From assembly GCA_016871515.1 (NCBI GenBank), contig VHDE01000049.1:1-38525 (forward strand): a stretch of 38,525 bases of DNA, in the 5' to 3' direction. The position numbers were made by a program, and so were the translations under genes. Below, piece after piece: positions 1 through 9,739 of this stretch; position 1 is the first letter of the stretch, and each line of letters starts with the position of its first letter. Under the pieces are notes generated by a model that was given only the letters and a program-made list of their open reading frames with translations, ran no database searches and was not told the DNA's origin. The DNA is from Verrucomicrobiota bacterium (GTDB lineage Bacteria; Verrucomicrobiota; Verrucomicrobiia; Limisphaerales; SIBE01).

Positions 1-1224
1 AGCGCTCCATCCATGGGTGTGACCAATCAGATTGGCGTCTCGGCTGGTCTTCCTTACGTCGGTGAGGGCACCTGGCGGAGCGCCACCGGAGATCCGGTCG
101 CCGGGCGCGACAAAGAGAAAGCCATCGTGGAATTCACCGATTTCATGCGGGGCAGATCGACCAACTTCGTGATGCAAGCGCCCTTCTCTCCGACGCGCAC
201 GATTTACCACAAGAAAGCGTGGCAAGTAAACGATCCGCTCGTGCATTACACCGTCGAAGACTTGACGGACCCGGTCTGGACCGATCCGAACAGCCTGAAT
301 GTCCGCCCCGTTTCGGCCGCGTTTGATCTGGACAACGATTCCGGTTTGGGCCGCTTGAACGAACGTTACGATCCGTGGGGTGGCAATCCGCAAAGGAGCG
401 CGAGCGCCACGAGCTATCGATTGAGTCTCAAAGACCCGGGCGTGCGCAGTTCGGATGATTGGGACTTTCCAACGAATAAGTTTCCGAACCTCGGTTACCT
501 TGGCCGGGTCCATCGCGGAACGCCTTGGCAAACGATTTACCTGAAATCGCAAGTGGAAGAGCCTGGCCGATGGCTCGCTTGGGCCGGGAATTTCGGGACG
601 CATCCGACCAACGACTGGAAGATCGTCGATTTATTTACCGTTGCCCCCAATGCCAATGCCGCCCGAGGCTTGTTATCGGTCAACCAAACCAACCTCGCCG
701 CCTGGTCGGCTGTTTTGAGCGGTGTGTCCGTTCTTTCCAATTCCGTGGCCAATCCCTCACCGGGAGGAATGAAATTCGATGAAGTCTTCATTCCGCCTAA
801 TTCCACGCAGTTGGTCAGCATCGTCCGAGGGATCAATCTGGCGCGAGCGCAGCATCCACGCCGAACTTTCCAGACGATGGGCGAGGTTCTTGCCGCGCCG
901 GAATTAACCGTCGCGTCACCATTCCTGAATCTTTCCACGCAACGCCGAATCGAACGCGGGATCAATGATGTCGCCGTCGAGCGCATTCCTCAGCAAATCC
1001 TGTCGCTGCTCAAGACTGACGAACCGCGCATCGTCGTTTATGCGTTTGGCCAATCGCTCAAGCCAGCCGAACGTTCGCTGGTCACCTCGGGTAACTACTA
1101 TAACATTTGCACCAATTACCAAGTCACGGGCGAGCTCGTCACCAAGGCTGTCCTCCGGATCGAAGATGCCCCGCATAAACCGCGCGCGGCACTTGAAAGT
1201 TTCAACATTTTACCGCCGGAATGA
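1..1224 (+). CDS. C-terminal part of a large exported protein, resembling Verru_Chthon cassette protein A (5' end outside window)
   Basis: The frame is open from base 1; the four codons before the first ATG (base 13) are sense codons, so the gene starts upstream of the window and about 407 residues are visible. The sequence is rich in Asn, Pro and Ser and has no catalytic motif I recognise. The last 110 residues contain the phrases IPQQILSLLKTDEPR, YAFGQSLKPAERS, CTNYQVTGE and ESFNILPPE. These resemble, from memory, the C-terminus of 'Verru_Chthon cassette protein A', a large protein encoded with pseudopilin-like partners in Verrucomicrobia. The partner genes would be upstream and are not visible. 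The family link is tentative and the function unknown. The next 540 bases hold a repeat, not a gene. Confidence 0.6.
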   Translation, partial: SAPSMGVTNQIGVSAGLPYVGEGTWRSATGDPVAGRDKEKAIVEFTDFMRGRSTNFVMQAPFSPTRTIYHKKAWQVNDPLVHYTVEDLTDPVWTDPNSLNVRPVSAAFDLDNDSGLGRLNERYDPWGGNPQRSASATSYRLSLKDPGVRSSDDWDFPTNKFPNLGYLGRVHRGTPWQTIYLKSQVEEPGRWLAWAGNFGTHPTNDWKIVDLFTVAPNANAARGLLSVNQTNLAAWSAVLSGVSVLSNSVANPSPGGMKFDEVFIPPNSTQLVSIVRGINLARAQHPRRTFQTMGEVLAAPELTVASPFLNLSTQRRIERGINDVAVERIPQQILSLLKTDEPRIVVYAFGQSLKPAERSLVTSGNYYNICTNYQVTGELVTKAVLRIEDAPHKPRAALESFNILPPE

Positions 1225-1290
1225 TTGACATTCCGAGTTTACTAACGAATCTGAAGGGCATGAAGCTGAGTCGGGTGAAGATAAAATGTG

Positions 1291-1669
1291 ATTCTGCCCC
1301 TCTCCCTAGCTCTCTCCCCATCCCCTGGGGCGAGGGAATGTGCTTTTGTGGACCGGCTAGTGAATTGCAGACTGGTCGGCGACCCTTGCACGCCGTAGCC
1401 TTTTCCCCCTCCATGAACCTGAAGGTAGGGCTGCGGTGCTCCGCAGCCTGCGAACAGCAATCGCGGCGGCGCGGCAACGCCGCCCTGCCAAGTTCAGGTT
1501 CATGGGTGCAATGTGCGAAAACGATGTTTCCGAGAAGTCTCTCCATGAACCGTCGTAGGACAGGGCGTCTCGCCTGTCCAGCCAAGTTCATGGGCGCAAT
1601 GGGCGAAAATGTGTTTCGGAGAAATCTCTCCGCATCGGATAGGGGGAGGGCTAGGGAGAGGGGCAGAAT
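1291..1669. repeat. Composite palindromic repeat element with about 32-bp inverted ends
   Basis: This fills the gap between the left-edge gene and the protease. The outer arms (about 1291-1322 and 1638-1669) are near-perfect inverted copies starting ATTCTGCCCCTCTCCCTAG. Inside are a stem GGCTGCGG/CCGCAGCC near 1429, a GGCGGCG/CGCCGCC stem near 1464, a 45-bp direct repeat (1499-1544 and 1587-1631), and a GGACAGG/CCTGTCC palindrome at 1555-1579 of the same family as those near 33550 and 35720. A 179-codon open frame across it (1221-1760) consists of repeat sequence and is not taken as a gene. The element looks non-autonomous, since no transposase is present. Confidence 0.85.
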
Positions 1670-1762
1670 AAACCCAAATGCACGCGCTAATGTGACGCTT
1701 TATCCACTTCCCCAGCAGGCGCTGGGCGGAATAGGCTCAGGGAACCGAGTGGATAGTTAGCT

Positions 1763-4700
1763 ATGCGTTTCACAAGTCGAACCTGGTTTTTGATCAGTCT
1801 CCTCTCGCTGGTGGCAGCGCTTTTCTTCTGGCTCCTGGGGAATCGTCTTCAGGCTGAAAAGAAAAAACCTTCGTCATCATCCCAGCCTCAGGCAAACACA
1901 CTCTCCCCCCCTGCCCCAACCCGCACGTTTCCTTTGCTGACACGGTTACCAGGCAATGCGGAACCGAGAGCGTTGCAAGTGAAGAAGGTTAAGAGAGACG
2001 AACCCGCCAACGCGCTCGCAACTGCAACTGTCCCTGATCCCGCCTTCCCGCACAGGCTTCGTAATACCGTCAAGCCAATCAATCAACTGGCGCGAGAGGA
2101 CACAGCCATTCTTTTGAAGAACGCGTTTGTGGACACGACACGTCCGCTAACCCTGGCACTTCCCGAACATCTGCGCTCGCCATCGCCGCCCACCAGTTAC
2201 GTCGTTCAATCGCGCGGTCCGCTCACGGGTGATTTTCGCGCGCGCCTGCGTGAATTTGACGCAGCCATCATCTCGTACGTTCCGAACAACGCGTATTTGG
2301 TCCGTGTCACCCCGGACAACGCAAGACGCCTGGCCGCGTTGCCGGAGACACAGGCTGTTCTGCCTTACGAACCTTACTATAAACTCGACAATCAATTGCT
2401 AGCCATTGCGGTCAAGCGCGAGCCTTTGCCGGTTGACGGCTGGCTGCGTCTCACATTTTTTCCGGGCGAACGCGACGCCGCTTTGCCGTCATTGACCCCT
2501 TTGATTCAAGAGATCATCAGTGAGCAGCCTTCACCGTTCGGCCCCCAATTGTTAGTCCGCGCCCAGCCCGACAGCTTGCCCGCCTTAGCTCAATTGCCTC
2601 AAGTGCAAGGGATCGAAACTTATCGCCAGCGCGTTCTTTTGACCGACCGCGCACGCGTAATTGTGGGTGTTTCGTCAAATAGCCTCACCAACGCAAATTA
2701 TCTCGGCCTTACGGGCAGCAACGTTCTCGTCAATATCAACGATTCAGGTGTCGATGAAACTCATCCCGATCTCGTGGGCCGCGTCGTGAAAGTTGGTTTT
2801 ACGAACAACACCGATCTGACCGGCCACGGCACACACGTTGCCGGGATCATTGCGGGAAGCGGCGCATCGTCCTTCAGCTTGGCGGCGCCACCAGGCTCCG
2901 TGGCAGGGGCCAGTTTCCGAGGCATGGCGCCGCAGGCCAGACTTTTCTTCCTGCCGATTGCGTTTTATCCGGACGTGAATGAAGCCATTTCGGATATCTT
3001 TTTGCAAACGACCGCGGCACGGACGAATTATGTCCGACGGAGGACCGGCCCGATCATTTCCAACAATGCCTGGGGAAATCTCGGCGCCAATGAGTACGAT
3101 TATTCGTCGGCGCGCTTTGACGCCGCGGTGCGCGACGCACTGCCCGACACGACCAACGCGCAACCGGTGCTTTACGTCTTCGCCAGCGGCAACTCGGGTG
3201 AAGGCAACGACGAGGGGTTGGCCGGAAATCCAAATACGATCTCATCGCCCGGCAACGCCAAGAACGTCATTACCGTCGGCGCCATGGAACAGTTTCGTTT
3301 CATCACGAATTACTTCGCGGTCACGAATGCCGACCTGACCGTAACGACGAATGCGCCTTTCCTCGGCTTGACCGACAGCGAGGAACATGTCGCCGCGTTC
3401 TCGAGCCGCGGCAACGTGGGGATCGGCACGGAAGGGCAATTCGGGCGGTTCAAACCCGATCTCGTAGCGCCAGGAACCTTTCTCATTTCGAGTCGATCCA
3501 GGGATTGGGACTCCAGCCGACTGGATACGAACGAACTCAAATCACAGATTCTCAAAGACCTCAATGCGGCTTTGGCCCCTTCCTATCGCTACGAATCGGG
3601 CAGCAGCATGGCCGCGCCGGTCGTGTCGGGCGTCCTCGCGCTCATGCAGGAATTCTTCGAACAGAGGTTGCCGGCTAACTTGCGACGCACAAATAGCCCG
3701 GCGTTGATGAAAGCATTGTTGATTAACGGCGCGCGATCGCTTGGCAGTCGTTACAATCTTCAAGTCGATAACTCGCTGAACCTTCAAGGATGGGGCGTTG
3801 TCAACCTGACCAACTCGCTGCCGGCGATGATGGCAACTCAACCCGAAAGGGCCTGGCCCATCCGCCTCTTCGATCAAACTGCGGCCAACGCTGTCGTGAC
3901 AGGCCAAACGCGATCGTGGGACCTGACTCTATCCACCAACTCACAGACCCTTCCCTTGCGCGTGACGCTGGCCTGGACCGATCCTCCCGGCAATCCGAAC
4001 GTGGGCATCAAGTTGGTCAACAATCTGAACCTCGTCGTATCAAACACCATCACGCACGAAGTGTACTACGGAAACAATATCCCAGTGAGCAGCGATTTTA
4101 CCGATCCGAGCGACACGAACACGCCTCCCCAGACCGATTTCGTTAATAATGTCGAGAACGTCTTTATCCGCGACCCACGCGGCTCGAACTTTGTCGTCAG
4201 TGTCACCGGGCAGCGTGTCAATGTCAGCGCCGTTGCTGATTTCCAACAAACGACTGGTGAAACGAACGATGTCGCGCAGGATTTCGCTCTCGTCGTGGCC
4301 ATCGGCGATTTGACATTGACCAACGAATTAACGATCACTCCCATCATTCCGACGAACAAGCCTCCGCTCGAGCGCCGGCCCCTTCTCAGCATGACCAATG
4401 GTTTGCCCTTGTTGAAGCAGCGGGCTAGCGCGCAACCATCGTCTTATAACTCACGGCACGGCGTTACCAATCAGTGGAATTTCTACGTTTTCACAAACAT
4501 TTTCATTCCGAACGAATTCTCGTCGCTGACGAACGGAACCAACGTGGCTTTCATCACCTTTATGCCACCCAACCTCGCGCGCGCGCGAAATATCGAAGCC
4601 GACATCGATCTCTACGTCTCTAAGAACCCCAAATTCCTCGACCTCGAACCCGCGGTGATGGACGCAGCGTTCAAGTCAGTCACGCGTGAAGGCACCGAGT

Positions 4701-7700
4701 CCATTGTTTTTACGAACGCAGCCATCGGGGACATTTTCTATATCGGCGTCAGGTCCGAGGATCAGCAAGCTGCCGAGTATGGTCTGGTTGGTCTTTCCAG
4801 CGACACGCCGTTCGACCGGGACGACAATGGGGACCGCATTTTGCAAGGATTTCCCATCCGCGCGATTATTCCGGACGGCTCGGCGGATAATCCAGGCTCG
4901 GTCCAGATCTTTGCCATCGGGATCGCGCCTAACACGATTCAGAAGGTTATCGTCACCAATCTCATCTCGCACAGCAACATGGGTGATCTGATCGGCATTC
5001 TGAGCCATGGACGCGATTCGGTGGTCCTGAACAACCACACTCTGGAGGGGAACATTACCGGAACAAATCTATACATCTACGACGACAGCTTTTTCCCGGT
5101 TCCATTTAGCCAGCGCACGGACGGACCGGGAAGTTTGAGCGCGTTTGAGGGATCGCTGAGCAGCGGAGTTTGGATGCTGAACATGGTGGATAATTCGATT
5201 TCGCAAACAGGCCGGGTCGAGAGCTTAACGATTCGCGTTGAACCTGTGCTTGGCGGCGATCTGCTCGGCGCTGGTGCGGCTGGTTTGAGCGGCAACGTTG
5301 GGCCCGGCGAGACTTATTGCTTTTTTGCCGATGTTCCTCCGGAAGCAACTAATCTCTTCGTCGAAGTCACGCAGATGAGCGGACCGCTCAATTTATTGAT
5401 CCAGCGCGAAACCACGCCCAGCACCAATAGCTTCGACAAAATGATACCGCTTACGCCCCCTGGTGGTGTCGGCAACCTCGGCTTCGGGGACGAGCCGCCT
5501 TTGAAATCGGGCCGTTACTTCATCTGCGTCCATAATCCCAGCTTGTCCTCCATCGTCAGCTTCCATATCGTAGCTCGAGTCGATTTGAGCTTGGAGTTCG
5601 ATTCGGGGCGCATCCTATCCCGGACCAACGCTCTTCCTCTTTTGGATGAAGGGACGGTCTCCTCAAAAGTCACGATGCCTGTGGACAAGGAGATTTCCGA
5701 AGTCCACGTCGGCGTTCGTATCAATCATCCGCGGCCCGCAGACCTTGTCCTGCACTTGATCAGTCCGCAAGGCACACGTGTTGTTCTGGGCGAAAGCCGA
5801 GGCGGCCTCAATGCGTCCGGTTACGGCGCCGGATACGAGACGAACGTTACCTACACGGTCTTTACCGAAGCGACGAATCGTTTCCCGAATCTGCTCCCGA
5901 TCAAGCTCACAACTCCACCGTACACAAATTTGCTTGGCGGAAGTGGCGCGGCGCCGCTTTTTTCTGATGGCTTCGAAAACTCACCGCCGGGCCAGTATGG
6001 CTCCAATCAGGTTGTTTCCGGCTGGACGGTCGTGAGCGGACGGGTGCAACTGCACGGTCCGGGCAATACTCTGGGCGTCCGCGCCAGGTCGGGAACCAAT
6101 TTTCTCGAACTCGATACAAGTCGAAGTCCCGCTTCGGTGCGAACGAATTTCTCGACGACGCCCGGGACCGATTACCTGCTGAACTTCGCGTATCACCGTA
6201 ATCCTGTGACCGCCTCCGGAGCAGCTCACGCCCTGCAGATTTATTACGGCCCGCCGATTGACAACCCTTCCGCGAGCAAATTCATCGCCGTGCGGAACTT
6301 TGGCTGGTCTTCCACCGATATTGTTTTTCGCGCGACGAGCCCTCTCACCGCGATCCAATTGAGCGCGCTGACTTCCGCTGGCCCGCTCGTGGATAGCGTC
6401 CAGGTCACCGAAGTCATCGTTACGACAAACAGCTTCGTTCTTCCCGAAGAAGCCATTGATCTGCTCAAGGGCGAACGCGCCATCGGCGAATGGACGCTCG
6501 AAGTTACCGATAACCGCCGCGGCCCAACAGATGGACTTTCGGCAGCGCTCCTAGGCTGGCAGCTCCAACTCAAGTACGTCGAACCTCGGCCGAAGTCAGT
6601 GATTCTCCACGGCGGCCGAACCTACTCCGGAACTCTGACCAACAGCCAAACCAATTATTTTGTCATCGATGTTTGCGAATCGACCACCATCGCCGTCAGC
6701 ACGTTGACCGGTCCTATGGGCAAGCTGAGGCTCTTGGGCGATCGGAGCGGTTTGCCAACAGGGCTGTTTCTGCGCGACGACTTTGCGGCGCTTACCAACT
6801 CGGAACCTGTCGAAGCGGAAATCACCGCAAGCGCGATCGGATCGACCAATCGCGCATCGACAAATTCTCTCGCCACAAACGGACTGGCTCGGCTGTATCT
6901 CGACGTTAACCCCGGCCATCCCACGCCGCTCCAACCAGGGAAACGTCATTTCGTCGCGGTGCACAACATCAACATCGACGAGACCAATAGCTACACGCTC
7001 GAAGTAGAATTCGATCAGGACGATTGCCACGTCTTGCGGCCCATCATTCGCCTGACCAACGCTGTGCCCCACACGAACACCATCGCAGTCTCCGAACAGT
7101 TGCTGGATAACTACGTCTTTAAAGTCTCCTCGAATGCGCTCGGCGTTAATTTCGAACTCTTTCCTCTGGATGGCGATTTGAGCTTGGTCGTCCGTCACGA
7201 TCCCCCGCCCCCCGACCTGTTTACATTCGATTACATCAGCGATAACCTCGGGCTGACGAACGAGATTATCTTTGTCAAAACAAACTCGCGTCCGATTTCT
7301 CTTGTGCCTGGTGACTGGCACCTCAGTGTTTTCAACAAAACAAACGCTCCGGTCTCGTATCGCATCATCGCGACCGAACTGAATACGAACGGTCTAAACA
7401 TTATTCGCCTGACCAATGATGTCCCCGTCGATTACCAAATCGGACGCGGTTCAGCGCTGACGAATATTTTCTGGTTCCCTGTCACCAATCAGAATCCGTC
7501 TCTCGTCGTTGATGTCAATAACTTGACCGGTGGAGCGGAGCTATTGTCCGGACACAATCGTTTCCCGCCTGGCGAGGGAATTACGATCGAAGCTGGTTCA
7601 GCCACGCAACCGATTAGACGGACGGTCATTCAACCGCCCGTGGGCGATTATTACTTCGCTGTCCGGAGCATTGACACCAACGATCTCCAATTCACCATTC

Positions 7701-9730
7701 GCGCCCGGGTCGGCGGCGAAGTTACGGACACCAACCTCGTTTTCATCAATCCGAGAGTCCAAATTGGCCTGACCAACATTTGTTTCCTCTGGAATTCTCT
7801 GACCGGACGCGAATATCAACTTCAAGCCAAAACGAATATCGATGATCGAAGCTGGCTCGCCGTCTCGCCGCGCCTCACGGGCGCTGGCCCGACGAATAGC
7901 TTTTGCCTCGACTGGCCCACCCGATTGAGGTTTTTCCAGATCGTGCAATTCCCGAGTGAACGGCCGGCGCCCGTTACTCCGACCCAATTCGTCAATCCGA
8001 GGCTGCAAATCACCGGCGCCAACCTCTGCTTGAATTGGGCTTCGTTGGTCGGAACGAATTATTACGTGGAAGCCAAGACGAATATTCAGGACACGGGCTG
8101 GCGGCGTCTCTCGTCACTCATCACAGCGACGAGCACGAATAGTCAATATTGCATCGATCTGCCCACGCCCTATCGATTCTTCCAAATCGCAGTCGTCGGT
8201 GGTTCGCCAAATCAACCGCCTCCGCCTCCGCCTCCGCCTCCGCCAACCACAACGACACAATTCATCGATCCGCGGTTGAACGTCTCTCGCACCAATGTGT
8301 GTCTCGTTTGGGCTTCCCTCGTGGGCACGAACTACTTCGTGGAAGCCAAAACCAATATCCAGGATCAAACCTGGCGCCGCATTTCTTCGCTCATCACGGC
8401 GACAAGCACCAATAGTCAATATTGCCTCGATCTGCCCACACCCTATCGATTCTTCCAGATCGCGGTGGTCGGTGGCGCCACAAATCAACCACCGCCACCG
8501 CCGCCAACGACGGTCAGCCAATTCATCAATCCGAGACTGAACGTTTCGCGCACGAACCTCTGTTTGGCTTGGCCTTCCTTCGCGGGCACGAACTACTTCG
8601 TGGAAGCCAAGGCGAATATTCAAGAGCAAGCATGGCGGCGCATTTCGCCGCAAATTACGGCGACTGGCACAAACACACAATTCTGTCTCGACCTCCCAAC
8701 GCCCTATCGGTTCTACCAAATCGCCGTGGCCGGTGGGGCGACCCAACCTCCGCCGACAACGGCCACAAACGAACCTGTCGTCAAGACCACCAGCACCAAC
8801 ATTTGTGTCACCTGGAATTCGCAGATTGGAACCACCTACCGGCTCGAGGGACGATCCGACGGTTCGACGAACCTTGTTTATGACAATTTGGTGGGCAATC
8901 TCGTCACGCGATCGTACTTCCCAGGAAACGGTCTGGAATTCGGGGACGACGTCATTTTGGCGGGCGCCAATCGCCTCATTAAGACTTTCCAATTCGACTA
9001 TTTCTTGAGCCCGAACGCCAGCGCGAACGAAAGGGCTGAACTCTTTTTCCGCGCTAACGACGGCGCCAACAACACGCCGGGAACGATCCTTTATCGAAGC
9101 GGCGAATTTCGGCTCTATACCGGTTTCAACATTATTGAAGCCTCAGATCTTAATGTCGCGGTTCCGCAGGTCTTTACCTGGAGCCTTGTGATCACAGGCA
9201 TCGCCACTAACGAACAAGTGGGATTGTTGCTCAATGGCCCGCCGAAGGTTGGGAACAGCCTTATTAGCCTATGGACTAAAGGCACAAACAATGTCTGGAG
9301 CCGGCCTCTCGTTGATAACGGCGATTCACACGGCAGTTTTTCCGCTTCAATTACAGCCGTCGCAGAAACTGGCGCCAACTGGACGACCGTTGCTTCGGTA
9401 AGAGCAACGGATGCCTCCACCACCCGATGCATTGATTTTCCGACTTCGCTCCGCTTCTTCCGCGTCACGCCCGAGTCCGGCGGTTCCACCACGAACCAGA
9501 CTTTGGCCCTCCGGTCTCCCGTGGTCTCGTCAGGCGGCCGCCTGCAATTCAGATGGGACGCTGTCGTCGGCCAGGTTTATGAGCTGCAACAATCGCCGAA
9601 CCTAGTTCCACCGCCGGCGGTTGTTTGGACGACAGTGACAAACCTCACGGCGACGACCAATTCGGTGACCATAACCGATCCTACTCCCGCCACAAACTCG
9701 ATGCGTTTCTATCGCCTGATTCGCCGCTAG
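1763..9730 (+). CDS. Giant secreted subtilisin-family (S8) protease with P-domain-like and repeated beta modules, 2655 aa
   Basis: An N-terminal hydrophobic segment (residues 8-25) acts as signal or anchor, and residues about 150-290 look like a propeptide. The S8 domain has the full catalytic set: D327 in NDSGVDETHPDL, H355 in GHGTHVAG, oxyanion N477 in ASGNSGEG and S615 in SGSSMAAP. C-terminal to it are a P-domain-like module (about 1036-1161) and a second one (about 1293-1606) that carries an inserted DUF642-like module (about 1398-1556). Pre-peptidase-like beta modules follow, then a row of about 75-residue repeats (near 1993, 2075, 2166, 2253) joined by Pro-rich linkers, one containing ten consecutive prolines. 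A fifth, interrupted repeat (about 2336-2573) and a terminal module ending FYRLIRR complete it. It probably acts outside the cytoplasm as a large degradative or surface protease. Its substrate is unknown. The family assignment of the catalytic domain is firm; the C-terminal module names are approximate. Confidence 0.95.
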   Translation: MRFTSRTWFLISLLSLVAALFFWLLGNRLQAEKKKPSSSSQPQANTLSPPAPTRTFPLLTRLPGNAEPRALQVKKVKRDEPANALATATVPDPAFPHRLRNTVKPINQLAREDTAILLKNAFVDTTRPLTLALPEHLRSPSPPTSYVVQSRGPLTGDFRARLREFDAAIISYVPNNAYLVRVTPDNARRLAALPETQAVLPYEPYYKLDNQLLAIAVKREPLPVDGWLRLTFFPGERDAALPSLTPLIQEIISEQPSPFGPQLLVRAQPDSLPALAQLPQVQGIETYRQRVLLTDRARVIVGVSSNSLTNANYLGLTGSNVLVNINDSGVDETHPDLVGRVVKVGFTNNTDLTGHGTHVAGIIAGSGASSFSLAAPPGSVAGASFRGMAPQARLFFLPIAFYPDVNEAISDIFLQTTAARTNYVRRRTGPIISNNAWGNLGANEYDYSSARFDAAVRDALPDTTNAQPVLYVFASGNSGEGNDEGLAGNPNTISSPGNAKNVITVGAMEQFRFITNYFAVTNADLTVTTNAPFLGLTDSEEHVAAFSSRGNVGIGTEGQFGRFKPDLVAPGTFLISSRSRDWDSSRLDTNELKSQILKDLNAALAPSYRYESGSSMAAPVVSGVLALMQEFFEQRLPANLRRTNSPALMKALLINGARSLGSRYNLQVDNSLNLQGWGVVNLTNSLPAMMATQPERAWPIRLFDQTAANAVVTGQTRSWDLTLSTNSQTLPLRVTLAWTDPPGNPNVGIKLVNNLNLVVSNTITHEVYYGNNIPVSSDFTDPSDTNTPPQTDFVNNVENVFIRDPRGSNFVVSVTGQRVNVSAVADFQQTTGETNDVAQDFALVVAIGDLTLTNELTITPIIPTNKPPLERRPLLSMTNGLPLLKQRASAQPSSYNSRHGVTNQWNFYVFTNIFIPNEFSSLTNGTNVAFITFMPPNLARARNIEADIDLYVSKNPKFLDLEPAVMDAAFKSVTREGTESIVFTNAAIGDIFYIGVRSEDQQAAEYGLVGLSSDTPFDRDDNGDRILQGFPIRAIIPDGSADNPGSVQIFAIGIAPNTIQKVIVTNLISHSNMGDLIGILSHGRDSVVLNNHTLEGNITGTNLYIYDDSFFPVPFSQRTDGPGSLSAFEGSLSSGVWMLNMVDNSISQTGRVESLTIRVEPVLGGDLLGAGAAGLSGNVGPGETYCFFADVPPEATNLFVEVTQMSGPLNLLIQRETTPSTNSFDKMIPLTPPGGVGNLGFGDEPPLKSGRYFICVHNPSLSSIVSFHIVARVDLSLEFDSGRILSRTNALPLLDEGTVSSKVTMPVDKEISEVHVGVRINHPRPADLVLHLISPQGTRVVLGESRGGLNASGYGAGYETNVTYTVFTEATNRFPNLLPIKLTTPPYTNLLGGSGAAPLFSDGFENSPPGQYGSNQVVSGWTVVSGRVQLHGPGNTLGVRARSGTNFLELDTSRSPASVRTNFSTTPGTDYLLNFAYHRNPVTASGAAHALQIYYGPPIDNPSASKFIAVRNFGWSSTDIVFRATSPLTAIQLSALTSAGPLVDSVQVTEVIVTTNSFVLPEEAIDLLKGERAIGEWTLEVTDNRRGPTDGLSAALLGWQLQLKYVEPRPKSVILHGGRTYSGTLTNSQTNYFVIDVCESTTIAVSTLTGPMGKLRLLGDRSGLPTGLFLRDDFAALTNSEPVEAEITASAIGSTNRASTNSLATNGLARLYLDVNPGHPTPLQPGKRHFVAVHNINIDETNSYTLEVEFDQDDCHVLRPIIRLTNAVPHTNTIAVSEQLLDNYVFKVSSNALGVNFELFPLDGDLSLVVRHDPPPPDLFTFDYISDNLGLTNEIIFVKTNSRPISLVPGDWHLSVFNKTNAPVSYRIIATELNTNGLNIIRLTNDVPVDYQIGRGSALTNIFWFPVTNQNPSLVVDVNNLTGGAELLSGHNRFPPGEGITIEAGSATQPIRRTVIQPPVGDYYFAVRSIDTNDLQFTIRARVGGEVTDTNLVFINPRVQIGLTNICFLWNSLTGREYQLQAKTNIDDRSWLAVSPRLTGAGPTNSFCLDWPTRLRFFQIVQFPSERPAPVTPTQFVNPRLQITGANLCLNWASLVGTNYYVEAKTNIQDTGWRRLSSLITATSTNSQYCIDLPTPYRFFQIAVVGGSPNQPPPPPPPPPPTTTTQFIDPRLNVSRTNVCLVWASLVGTNYFVEAKTNIQDQTWRRISSLITATSTNSQYCLDLPTPYRFFQIAVVGGATNQPPPPPPTTVSQFINPRLNVSRTNLCLAWPSFAGTNYFVEAKANIQEQAWRRISPQITATGTNTQFCLDLPTPYRFYQIAVAGGATQPPPTTATNEPVVKTTSTNICVTWNSQIGTTYRLEGRSDGSTNLVYDNLVGNLVTRSYFPGNGLEFGDDVILAGANRLIKTFQFDYFLSPNASANERAELFFRANDGANNTPGTILYRSGEFRLYTGFNIIEASDLNVAVPQVFTWSLVITGIATNEQVGLLLNGPPKVGNSLISLWTKGTNNVWSRPLVDNGDSHGSFSASITAVAETGANWTTVASVRATDASTTRCIDFPTSLRFFRVTPESGGSTTNQTLALRSPVVSSGGRLQFRWDAVVGQVYELQQSPNLVPPPAVVWTTVTNLTATTNSVTITDPTPATNSMRFYRLIRR
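7742..8740 (+). repeat. Tandem repeats inside the protease gene (about 75-residue units with polyproline linkers)
   Basis: Four consecutive units start with F(I/V)(N/D)PR and end with FFQI or FYQI plus a short tail. The second, third and fourth are anchored at the shared CAATTC at 7985, 8258 and 8519, giving spacings of 273 and 261 bases that differ mainly through the length of the Pro-codon linker (ten prolines near 8215-8245, six near 8490-8507). Units two and three are very similar at DNA level, including long runs of identical bases, which points to recent duplication or gene conversion. The first unit (from about 7742) is more diverged. Confidence 0.85.
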
Positions 9731-9739
9731 CTCATTCGC

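Noticed and set aside
1221..1760. 179-codon open frame in the gap before the protease
   Set aside because: It is made almost wholly of palindromic repeat sequence and shows no protein-like pattern.
8114..8992. 292-codon minus-strand frame in the protease repeat region
   Set aside because: Its apparent repeats and Arg-rich stretch are the reverse reading of the protease repeats and proline codons.
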